Positions 19,401 through 26,673 of a stretch of 64,000 nucleotides of DNA are shown here, one piece after another. Made by a program: the position numbers and the translations under genes. Every line of letters begins with the position of its first letter. Position 1 is the stretch's first letter. This stretch comes from UTCFX2 sp963827155 (GTDB lineage: Bacteria; Chloroflexota; Anaerolineae; Anaerolineales; UBA4823): NCBI GenBank assembly GCA_963827155.1, contig CAWGZV010000003.1, positions 372,001 to 436,000 of the forward strand, written 5' to 3'. A model generated the notes under the pieces. That model saw only the letters and a program-made list of their open reading frames with translations. It made no database searches and had not been told where the DNA came from.

Positions 19401-20422
19401 TTTGGGAGCAGGCTGTCGTTCACTGATGTATCATAAGGCACAGCAATATCGAGCAGCCCTTTTTCCATCGCCCAGGCGATCATGTCATCCCATTGAGCCT
19501 GGGTGGGTACGCCGCTGCCTACAAACGGGGGGGTCTTGAACTGACCTGTCAGCGCCGGGGGGACAACTTTCTTTGCCGCCATCAAGTCCTGGAATTTTTC
19601 GGGATCGTTGTTGATCAAGACGATTGCTTCCTCGATCGCTGCCAGGAAGCGGCGGACCGCCTCTGGGTTCTCATCGATCACTGGCTTGCGGAAGGTAATC
19701 GTGCTGAAGCTGTATTCGGGGTGGCTGGTATCGTCCAGGATCAGGCGCGCCCCATTGAGCTTCGCCAGGGTAGTCAGCGGCTCGGGAAGCATGGCCGCGT
19801 CCAATGCCCCGCTGCCCAGCAGGTTCATCCGATCATCGATCTTTGGGACAGCGGCAGTTTTGATTTCCTCAGGCTGTAGACCTTCTGCCTGCAGCAGTCG
19901 GTCGGTAAGGTATGCGATCACAGTCCCCTGCGAGATCCCAATCTCCACGCCCTTCAGCTCGGCGGGGGTCTGGATATCGTTCTCTTTTGAGGCCAGGATG
20001 CTGAACAGTGCAGCTTCTGGGCTGGCGCGGCGGGCATAGCGCACCACCTGAGCCCGGATCTTCTCTTTGTTGAAAAAGGCTGTCGAAAGCGCCTCGTTGA
20101 CCATCCCGTCCGCCTGTCCTGCCGCAATCAGTGCATCGCGTTCCGGCGCCGATGCAACCGGGATCAGCTCTACCTGTACGCCGTTCTTCTGAAACAGACC
20201 TTCTTCTTCGGCGACATACATCGGAAGCGTGTCCAACACTGGCAGTACAGCCATCCGCAGACTGGCACCCTCTGGAGCTGCTTCAGCCGGGGTGGTTTCG
20301 CTCGCCTGTTCATCCGTGGGAGGATTTACAGCCGCAGTGCCTGCCGGGCTGCAGGCTCCCAGGATCGCCGCCCCGATCATTAAGCCGACGATTGTGCCAA
20401 CCTGTCTGTTTAATATTCGCAT
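19397..20422 (-). CDS. ABC transporter substrate-binding lipoprotein, NMT1/THI5-like family
   Basis: 341 residues. Signal peptide with lipobox (AILGACSPAG), a short Pro/Thr/Glu linker, then an NMT1/SsuA-type periplasmic-binding fold (LPMYVAEEEGLFQKNGVQVEL; FKTPPFVGSGVPTQAQWDD). It binds the solute for the downstream ATPase and permease. Family members bind sulfonates, taurine, nitrate or thiamine pyrimidine precursors; this sequence alone does not settle which. It is the first gene of the operon, with GAGG before ATG 20422 and a structured leader 150-250 nt upstream. Confidence 0.85.
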   Translation of the reverse strand: MRILNRQVGTIVGLMIGAAILGACSPAGTAAVNPPTDEQASETTPAEAAPEGASLRMAVLPVLDTLPMYVAEEEGLFQKNGVQVELIPVASAPERDALIAAGQADGMVNEALSTAFFNKEKIRAQVVRYARRASPEAALFSILASKENDIQTPAELKGVEIGISQGTVIAYLTDRLLQAEGLQPEEIKTAAVPKIDDRMNLLGSGALDAAMLPEPLTTLAKLNGARLILDDTSHPEYSFSTITFRKPVIDENPEAVRRFLAAIEEAIVLINNDPEKFQDLMAAKKVVPPALTGQFKTPPFVGSGVPTQAQWDDMIAWAMEKGLLDIAVPYDTSVNDSLLPK

Positions 20423-20570
20423 GCCTGAACCTCGATTAAATGATGTGATTACCCAGGAATCGGATTATTTTTGTTTCTGGACTTAAGCATTGCCTCAAAC
20501 ACCGCTCATCTGCTGGATTCTGCTAAAGTCCTGTTTGCTCGCTCCGCAAACCCCGCGCTTAAAGATTTTC

Positions 20571-20673
20571 GGCTTCTTTCACGTCCGGTTATTCAAATCA
20601 GGGTCTCAGCAGGATTGTTCGCAGGGTGCAGATCTCAGAATCGTAAGATTATAGCATGCGCCCTTCAAAACCT
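20571..20673 (-). promoter_or_regulatory. Candidate divergent TPP riboswitch upstream of the NMT1-like transporter
   Basis: Read on the minus strand, the parts of a THI element appear in order. P1 is GGTTT pairing with AAGCC. P2 is GGGCGCA pairing with TGCACCC (one mismatch). A small P3 is AATC-TTAC-GATT, followed directly by the hallmark CTGAGA. After P2' come GAAC and then CCTGAT with AATAAC, CGG and ACGTG, like the P4/P5 side. Unusual are about 14 extra bases between GAAC and CCTGAT, containing a second CTGAGA, and a weak P4. A 6-bp hairpin (20533-20551, GTTTGC/GCAAAC) lies downstream and could be the expression platform. The canonical element at 63.8 kb is a much better match. The rest of 20423-20793 shows no gene. 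Confidence 0.45.
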
Positions 20674-20793
20674 AATAGAGTTCTGTTAGAATCTCCAACG
20701 CTTGCATTCAGCCCTCATCTACTATCCTTAGGTGGCGTTATTAAATATCCACTTAAACCCATCGGGCTGACAGGCGCTTAGGAGTGGCGGGAT

Positions 20794-21165
20794 TTGACGA
20801 AATCACGGTCTCAACTCATGGTAGAACGTCTTCGAGATTTGCAGGCCTCCTCGCCGGAAATCGAGGCTTCTGCGGTTGTGAGTGTGGACGGCTTAAGCAT
20901 CGCCTCAGCCCTGCCTCAGAGCGTGGAAGAGGATCGGGTCTCCGCAATGTCTGCAGCGATGCTTTCACTGGGGGAGCGGATTGCTTCTGAGTTAGGGCGC
21001 GGGACGCTTGAACAGGTCTATATCAAAGGCGAGCAGGGATATGTGATTTTGATGTCGATTGGCGAAGAAGCCGTGCTCACCGCCCTGGCTCGCGAGCAGG
21101 CAAAGTTGGGATTGATCTTCCTCGACATGCGCCGAACTGCCGAGGCGCTGAATAAACTCATTTAG
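20794..21165 (+). CDS. Roadblock/LC7 domain protein
   Basis: 123-residue single-domain protein of the Roadblock/LC7 (MglB-like) fold: SPEIEASAVVSVDGLSIASALP, LGERIASELGRGTLEQVYI, GYVILMSIGEEAVLTAL. Such proteins usually act as dimeric regulators of small GTPases or bind sensor partners in the membrane and cytoplasm. No GTPase gene is adjacent here. The V4R protein starts 10 bp later, so the two are probably one transcript and may work together. The start is TTG 20794, with AGGAG ten bases upstream; ATG 20818 is an alternative. Confidence 0.85.
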   Translation: MTKSRSQLMVERLRDLQASSPEIEASAVVSVDGLSIASALPQSVEEDRVSAMSAAMLSLGERIASELGRGTLEQVYIKGEQGYVILMSIGEEAVLTALAREQAKLGLIFLDMRRTAEALNKLI

Positions 21166-21175
21166 GCGCAGGATT

Positions 21176-21851
21176 ATGGAACCGATCCCGAAAAGCGAAT
21201 ACAACTACGCCAATAAAATTGCCCGCATCTCGATCTTTGCGCTGGAAGACGTTATGGGCCGTAATGGTTTGAACGCGATCCTGAACCTGGCTCACCTCCC
21301 GCATCTGATCGGCAACTACCCCCCGGATAACCTCAACCGCGAGTTCAACTTCGCGGATTTCTCCGCCCTCAACCTTGCGCTGGAGGAGATGTATGGCCCG
21401 CGCGGCGGGCGCGGCCTGGCGCTGCGCGCCGGACGAGCTGCCTTCGCCAATTCGCTGCGGACCTTTGGCGCCCTGGCCGGCGCAGGCGATCTGGCATTCC
21501 GGGTCCTGCCTTTGCAAGCAAAGCTGCGCATCGGCATTCCAGCCATGGCAAAGATTTTCTCGCAAATCAGCGATCAGTATTCTACCGTCCAGGAGTTTGA
21601 CGATGTCTTCGTCTACACCATCCACCGCTGTCCGGTGTGCTGGGGGAGGCATGAACTCGGACAAGCCGGTATGCTTCATCGCAGTCGGCCTGCTCCAGGA
21701 AGGGCTCAAGTGGGTCTCCGGCGGGAACGAATTCAGGATCAACGAATCGAAATGCGTTGCGATGGGCGATGAGGTCTGCGATTTCGTCATCCAGAAAATG
21801 CCGATCGGCTCGACTCCCACGAACTCTAACCCGCCTTTCAGGCAAGCTCCT
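21176..21851 (+). CDS. V4R (4-vinyl reductase) domain protein, one frame break; may run into the next gene
   Basis: About 225 residues. The N-terminal helical part (NYANKIARISIFALEDVMGR) resembles the ligand-binding section of V4R/bchJ-like proteins. The Cys-rich V4R core is HRCPVCWG ... DKPVCFIAVGLLQEGLKWV ... ESKCVAMGDEVCDFVI, with four Cys that could bind zinc. A run of five G at 21642-21646 should be four; after that the frame shared with the glycosyltransferase continues. V4R domains sense small hydrocarbons or porphyrin intermediates and often pair with Roadblock proteins in signalling. No stop separates this domain from the glycosyltransferase, so a fusion is possible. Confidence 0.75.
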
Positions 21852-22597
21852 GTGCAACTTACAGTCATCATTCCAACTTTCAACGAAGCGGAAAATCTCC
21901 CTGGGATTGTCTCATCCCTGTTCAGCCTCCCCCTTCCAGACCTGCGGCTGCTGATCGTAGATGATAACAGCCCGGACGGCACCGGCCAGCTCGCCGACCG
22001 GCTGTCAGCCGACCATCCAAATCGCATGTCGGTGACCCACCGCTCCGGCAAGCTCGGGCTTGGCACCGCCTACATCGGCGGCTATAAATTCGCCCTGCAG
22101 CAAGGCGCTCAGGCGGTGGCGCAGATGGACGCGGATTTCTCTCATCCGGTGGATAAGCTGCTGCCCATGCTGGCCGCGCTTGAAAATGCCGACCTCGTGA
22201 TTGGCTCGCGCTATGTCCCCGGCGGCAGCGTCGATGAGCGCTGGCCGTTCTGGCGCAAATCGCTTTCCTCATTTGGAAATCTCTATGCTCGCCTGATCCT
22301 TGGCCTCTCAATTCGGGATGTCACCGGGGGCTTCCGAATCTGGCGGAGAGACTCTGCTCCGAATGCCGCTCGATCGCATCCGCTCCAACGGCTACGCTTT
22401 TCAAGTCGAGATGGCTTTCGTGGCCTCCCGCCTCGGCTTCCGCTTTGCCGAAACCCCGATCTACTTTGCCGATCGTCAGTGGGGTCATTCAAAAATGTCG
22501 TTCCGCATCCAGCGCGAGGCGGCCTTGCCGCGTCTGGGCGATGCGCTGGCAGTACCGCGATTTACACCCACCGGTCGGGCTTTCGCCCCGGACCTGA
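21852..22597 (+). CDS. Polyprenol-monophosphomannose synthase-type glycosyltransferase 2, two frame breaks
   Basis: GT-A glycosyltransferase of about 247 residues. Substrate motifs are LTVIIPTFNEAENLPG, LLIVDDNSPDGTGQLAD and AQMDADFSHP, and the core ends FADRQWGHSKMSFRIQREA. It would transfer a sugar, typically mannose, from a nucleotide donor to polyprenyl phosphate at the inner membrane. Extra bases near 22344 and 22525 shift the frame; correcting both leads through RVWAMRWQYRDL to TGA 22597. There is no membrane tail, so it is the short DPM1-like form. GTG 21852 is the proposed start, but the upstream V4R frame is open, so it may be translated as a fusion. Confidence 0.82.
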
Positions 22598-22663
22598 GCC
22601 AAGACCACGCTTGCAACCTGGCGTTTTCAGCCTCGGTTGGGCGCGGCTAGTGAGTAGCATGCT

Positions 22664-23923
22664 TTGACCTCTCCATCCACACTTCAGAAGAATTTCCGCC
22701 ACCTTTATCTGGAAATTCTATTTTATGGGGTGATGACCGGCAGCGTGCTGGCGTTCCTCTCGATTTACACGGCTCGATTGGGCGCGACTGTTCTTCAAAT
22801 TGGCCTTCTGACTGCTGGCCCGGCGGTGGTGAATTTGCTGGTCTCGCTTCCCGCCGGACGCTATCTGGAGCGGCGCTCGCTCACTCGAACAGCCTTTATC
22901 GCCTCGATCTTCCAGCGATTCGGCTACCTGCTTCTGATTCTGATGCCGTCTTATTTCAGCGCCAGCCGCCAGATCAGCGCCATGATCGCGATTACGGTCT
23001 TGATGTCGCTGCCGGGCGCCTTGTACGCCATCAGCTTCAACGCTGGCTTTCCGGCGATCGTCCCGGCAGACTGGCGGGCGGAGGTGGTCGGCAAGCGGAA
23101 TGCCGTGCTGGCTGTCAGCACCACTATTTCCACCCTGCTGAGCGGTCTTCTGCTGGATCGGATCGCTTTCCCAATAAACTACCAGGTCGTCTTTGGGATC
23201 GGCCTGTTTGGGGCAATGATGAGCAGCTATCACCTCGGCAAGCTGCACCTTGCTGACCCCCAGGCGCCGGTTCCGGCTGAAGGCGGCTTTTCAAACGGAT
23301 TGGCAGCTTTTGGACGCCGCCTCAGAAATCTGGAATTGGTTCCGCTCCGGATAGGGATCGGATCGCTGGCGCGTTTGGATCTGCTCCGCGGCCGGCTGGG
23401 TCTTTTCATGGCTTCGTACCTGATCTTTTATACTTTTCAATTTGTCTGTGTCCCGCTTTTCCCGCTTGGCTATGTGGACGTCCTGCACCTCTCCGATGGC
23501 TGGATCAGCCTGGGGAGCGGGCTGTTTTACACGACCATGTTCCTGATCTCGCTGCGCTTGAAGCACCTCGCGGCCCGATTTGGCCACCACCGCCTGCTGG
23601 CGGCCAGCGCAATGGCTTTCGCCACCTATCCGCTGCTGATCGGGCTGGCGTATGGTCCCGTGCTCTATTGGCTGGCCTCTTTTCTCGGCGGGATTATTTA
23701 CGGGGTGGTGAGCGCCAGCCTGCTCAACCGCTTGATGGAGGTCGTCCCCGAGCAGGAGCGCGCCAGCGGCATGGCTTATCACAACCTGGCGCTCAACCTC
23801 GGCATCCTGGCCGGCTCGCTGCTCGGACCGCTGCTCGGAGATTTATTCGGAATCCGGGGTGGGCTGCTGGCTTCCTCAGCTCTGCGCTTTCTGGCGGGCG
23901 TCTTAATCGTGTTCTGGGGATGA
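22664..23923 (+). CDS. Major facilitator superfamily transporter
   Basis: 419 residues with about 12 hydrophobic segments and the MFS cytoplasmic loop pattern (GRYLERRSLTR after helix 2). No frame break. Starts at TTG 22664, 66 bp after the glycosyltransferase. The 3' end overlaps the convergent rsmA gene by 21 bp. Substrate unknown; the general shape suggests a drug- or sugar-efflux type. Its position after the Roadblock/V4R/glycosyltransferase genes suggests the same transcript. Confidence 0.82.
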   Translation: MTSPSTLQKNFRHLYLEILFYGVMTGSVLAFLSIYTARLGATVLQIGLLTAGPAVVNLLVSLPAGRYLERRSLTRTAFIASIFQRFGYLLLILMPSYFSASRQISAMIAITVLMSLPGALYAISFNAGFPAIVPADWRAEVVGKRNAVLAVSTTISTLLSGLLLDRIAFPINYQVVFGIGLFGAMMSSYHLGKLHLADPQAPVPAEGGFSNGLAAFGRRLRNLELVPLRIGIGSLARLDLLRGRLGLFMASYLIFYTFQFVCVPLFPLGYVDVLHLSDGWISLGSGLFYTTMFLISLRLKHLAARFGHHRLLAASAMAFATYPLLIGLAYGPVLYWLASFLGGIIYGVVSASLLNRLMEVVPEQERASGMAYHNLALNLGILAGSLLGPLLGDLFGIRGGLLASSALRFLAGVLIVFWG

Positions 23924-24850
23924 TGGATCGAGCGATGGCTCCAGCGGCGGCTCCAGATCAGCTACCAGGCGCTTCCACTCCTCCAGGCTCAAGCTCTCTG
24001 CCCGGCGCATCGGGTCGATGCCTGCCGCTTCGAGCCTGTCTTCCGCCTCGGTGGTGGACCAGCGCATCCCGCCGGCAAGCGAGTTCCGCAGCGTCTTGCG
24101 CTTCTGAGAAAAACCCGCTTTGGCTAACCTGAAAAACAAGCCGAGCTGCGTGCGGGGGATAAGCGGATCCGGGCGCAGGCTCACTCGGATAACCGCCGAG
24201 TCGACTTTCGGCGCCGGGTAAAACGCTCCCGCCGGGATCCTGCCGGCGATCTGCGGGATTCCGTAGACCTGCACGCTCAGCGCCAGCAAGCTCAGCTCGC
24301 CCGCCTCGGCGCAGATCCGCTCGGCCACCTCCCGCTGGACGGTCAGCACCAGCCGCTCAGGCGGTCGCCGCGCCTCAAGCAGGTGGCGCATCAGCGCCGA
24401 GGTAATGTAGTAGGGGATGTTCGCCGCCACCATATACCCGCTTTCGGCGCTCATCAACCGGTTTGGATCGAATCCCAGGATGTCGCCCTGCACGATCTCG
24501 ACGTTGGGATAGCCTGCGAGGTTCTCGCGCAAGACGGGGATCAGATTCTGGTCCAGCTCGACGCAGACCACCTGCTTTGCCGCTTCTGCCAGCAGGCGGG
24601 TCAGGTGGCCCAGCCCAGGTCCCACCTCCAGCACCGCCGTATCCTTGGTGAGCTCGGCAGCCTCAACCACTCTCCGGAGGGCGCTCGGCTCCACCAGGAA
24701 ATTCTGCCCCAGGCTCTTGCGCGGGCGCAGACCGTGGCGCTCGAGCATCCGGCGGACCTCAGCTAGGGCGCTTGCATCCGTCTGGTACGTGTAATCTTCT
24801 GCGCTGGCGTGGTTTGATGGGATTGTCTTGAGGCTTGGGTGTTTTTTCAT
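23903..24850 (-). CDS. rsmA: 16S rRNA (adenine1518-N6/adenine1519-N6)-dimethyltransferase
   Basis: 315-residue RsmA/KsgA. It dimethylates the two adjacent adenines in the 3'-terminal hairpin of 16S rRNA during 30S maturation. Motifs: KSLGQNFLVEPSALRRVVEA, VLEVGPGLGHLTRLL (SAM binding), VCVELDQNL, catalytic NIPYYITSALMRHLL, FSQKRKTLRNSL near the C-terminus. Length and order are normal. ATG 24850 follows an AT-rich leader; an extended -10 element lies about 70 bp upstream. Confidence 0.95.
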   Translation of the reverse strand: MKKHPSLKTIPSNHASAEDYTYQTDASALAEVRRMLERHGLRPRKSLGQNFLVEPSALRRVVEAAELTKDTAVLEVGPGLGHLTRLLAEAAKQVVCVELDQNLIPVLRENLAGYPNVEIVQGDILGFDPNRLMSAESGYMVAANIPYYITSALMRHLLEARRPPERLVLTVQREVAERICAEAGELSLLALSVQVYGIPQIAGRIPAGAFYPAPKVDSAVIRVSLRPDPLIPRTQLGLFFRLAKAGFSQKRKTLRNSLAGGMRWSTTEAEDRLEAAGIDPMRRAESLSLEEWKRLVADLEPPLEPSLDPSSPEHD

Positions 24851-24907
24851 GGGGATGAGAATGATCCAGCAGGTCGAAAATTGGGGCCGAAGGCTGTATA
24901 ATCTAAA

Positions 24908-24936
24908 AAGCCGTGAGGGATTATATCACCCGGCTT
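24908..24936 (-). promoter_or_regulatory. Hairpin and extended -10 element before rsmA
   Basis: On the minus strand AAGCCG (24936-24931) pairs with CGGCTT (24913-24908), with an inner TGA/TCA, and is followed by three more T. The loop carries TATAAT preceded by TGA, an extended -10 signal. Either this is the rsmA promoter lying in an inverted repeat, or a small terminator/attenuator. The T run favours a terminator-like reading, the perfect -10 a promoter. Confidence 0.35.
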
Positions 24937-25009
24937 AATCGCACCGCCGCGTACCGCGCAAAACGGCTCGTCCGGGCAGGGTCAGGTGGGTCTTGATCTT
25001 GGGGATTTC

Positions 25010-25037
25010 TGTAACATTTTCGCTTTCGATGCGTTAT
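25010..25037 (+). promoter_or_regulatory. Candidate ECF-type promoter before the sigma gene
   Basis: TGTAAC at 25010-25015, a 16-bp spacer, then CGTTAT at 25032-25037, 14 bp before the sigma-factor ATG. AAC-type -35 and CGT-type -10 boxes with this spacing are typical of autoregulated ECF sigma factors. The TadE gene upstream region shows no obvious second copy. Inference from pattern only. Confidence 0.35.
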
Positions 25038-25050
25038 CTTAGGATAGAGC

Positions 25051-25624
25051 ATGCCCGCCGGGTTTCCCGCCGGATTGGATGAAGAAAACCTCCGGCTCCT
25101 GCGGGCTGCCCGCCAGGGAGACGCCGAGGCGTTTGGCTCGCTCTACGAGCGCTTTGCCCCACCGGTTTTCCGCTATCTCTATGCTCATCTCGATGAGCGC
25201 CTGGATGCGGAAGACCTGACTGCTGAAGTCTTCCTGCGGGTCTGGCAGGCCCTTCCCGGATTTCGTGAAACGGAAGCCCCGTTTCTCGGCTTTCTCTTCC
25301 GGGTGGCGCGCAATGCCCTTTACGATCATTTTCGCCGCCTCCTCTCAGCGCCGCTATCAGCCGCTGGATGAGACGCGAAGGGCGGAGCATGCCTCGATCC
25401 AGCCGGATGAAATCGGGCTCGAGCTGGAGCGCCAGGAGGTCCGCCGCCTGCTGAACCAGCTCAAAGAAGACCAGCGCTCCGTATTGATCCTGCGCTTTCT
25501 GGTGGGGCTTTCATCCGCAGAGACTGCCGCCGCCATGGGCAAATCCGACGGGGCGGTGCGCGTCCTCCAGCACCGCGCCCTCAAGGCGCTTCGTGAGCGG
25601 CTTGCCGCTTCCCAAGAAGATTGA
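25051..25624 (+). CDS. ECF RNA polymerase sigma factor, one frame break
   Basis: About 190 residues. Region 2 is clear (GDAEAFGSLYERFAPPVFRY, LDAEDLTAEVFLRVWQAL, FRVARNALYDHFRR). Region 4 is clear after a +1 shift near 25335-25345 (LNQLKEDQRSVLILRFLVG, SSAETAAAMGKSDGAVRVL). It directs RNA polymerase to a small set of promoters, probably its own and those of the surface-protein genes downstream. Its TGA overlaps a TTG in the next gene, so a partner encoded there is likely. ATG 25051. Confidence 0.87.
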
Positions 25625-25644
25625 ACCCCGAAGCAGATCCCCAT

Positions 25645-26491
25645 ATGAATAAAATTGAAGACCGACTCGAAGACCGACTCGAAGACCTGAACTTCGAGAA
25701 TGCCCCGAAAGCCGCCTCGAGAGCCGCCCTGAGAACCGCCACCTGGATCCTTTGGGACGGCTCGACCAGGCGCCCGACTCCGATCCCGGAAATGGTATTC
25801 CGCCATTGGAGGCTGATCCGCTCGAGCCGCTCTTGAGCGCCGCCGATTGGCTGCGCCAGCGCCGCTGCTGCCTTCGAAGCGGATCGAAAATCGCTCGCCG
25901 CCGCGGGGCAAAATCTGCTTTTTCGTCTGCCGCTTCAACACCGGACGGCTGCTCCGCTATCGTCCGGCATACTCACCCAGCCAGCTTGCCGCTCAACTGC
26001 TGATGGCGCTGGCTTTGTTTGCCGCCGGCTTCCTGGCGGCAAACAGCCTGGTCAACGCTTCCCAGACCTGGCTCCCGGGCGACCGCCTGTACGGGCTGAA
26101 GACCGCCCAGGAAGCCCTGGCGCTGGATCTCACCGCCAGCCCGGCCCGCCGCGCCAGCCTGCACATCCAATACGCCGAGCGGCGCATGCTGGAAGCCCAG
26201 GCGCTCGCCCTCGAGGGGAATTTCGATCAGCTCCCTGCCACTGTGGCGGACTTTTCGGAGCATGTCGCCCGCGCCGTGCAGGAGGTCCGCCTTGCCGCCG
26301 ACGGTAATCCCGCCCTGGGCGCCGAGCTCGCCGCCCAGCTCGAGCAAACCCTCAACGGGCAGGCTGCCCTGGTGGGCTTGCTCGCCCAGGTGAGCCCCGA
26401 GCCGGGCAGCGGCCAGTTCCGCCTGCTGCTGAGCGTCTCGCAGGAGGGGCTTGCGGGGTTGGAGGAGGTCCTTCGTTGGGACGGCGGCTGA
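25645..26491 (+). CDS. DUF5667 membrane protein, probable anti-sigma partner, frame breaks
   Basis: The C-terminal half is clear: a membrane helix (QLLMALALFAAGFLAANSL), then the DUF5667 signature (WLPGDRLYGLKTAQEALAL, SLHIQYAERRMLEAQALA) and a helical tail. The N-terminal half opens MNKIEDRLEDRLEDL, encoded by a 12-bp tandem repeat, and is split over other frames (for example LEPLLSAADWLRQRR) between 25740 and 25950, so at least one base error is likely. ECF sigma genes followed by one-helix membrane proteins usually encode their anti-sigma factor; here that role is inferred. ATG 25645 is used, though TTG 25621 overlaps the sigma stop. Confidence 0.65.
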
Positions 26492-26511
26492 AATTGCCTT
26501 TAAAACGCGGT

Positions 26512-26588
26512 CCTTGCAGAACTGTAAGCCCGAAAAGCCCCGAAAATGGTGCTGGGATAAGGGGAGTTTGGATATCAACTCTGCAAGG
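26512..26588. other. Long-range inverted repeat before the TadE/PKD gene
   Basis: CCTTGCAGA (26512-26520) pairs perfectly with TCTGCAAGG (26580-26588). Between them are 59 G- and A-rich bases with GCCCC (26537-26541) able to pair with GGGG (26561-26564). It sits in the 182-bp gap before the TadE-type gene on the plus strand. I do not recognise a known riboswitch class; it could be a leader RNA structure or a regulator site. Confidence 0.3.
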
Positions 26589-26673
26589 TAAGCTTGATTT
26601 TCAATTAATTAATGGTATCCTCAATCGTAAGGGCTGTCTGCACGGCTCGTGAGCGTTTAAGGAGATGGAACCC

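Noticed and set aside
20649..20654. TATAAT on the minus strand upstream of the lipoprotein gene as a promoter
   Set aside because: It falls inside the proposed P2/P3 of the TPP-like leader and has no -35 at a proper distance.
20423..20793. Guanidine-I (ykkC) riboswitch before the NMT1-like transporter
   Set aside because: This transporter type is often under ykkC control, but the ykkC consensus blocks (such as the ACGG...GGGACAAAAGCCC core) are absent; the THI-like blocks fit better.
25657..25686. CRISPR- or VNTR-like repeat (GAAGACCGACTC repeated)
   Set aside because: Only two full copies of a 12-bp unit inside a coding start; ordinary slippage repeat.
26665..26673. ATG 26665 as TadE start
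   Set aside because: It overlaps the AAGGAG ribosome site; ATG 26674 has proper spacing.
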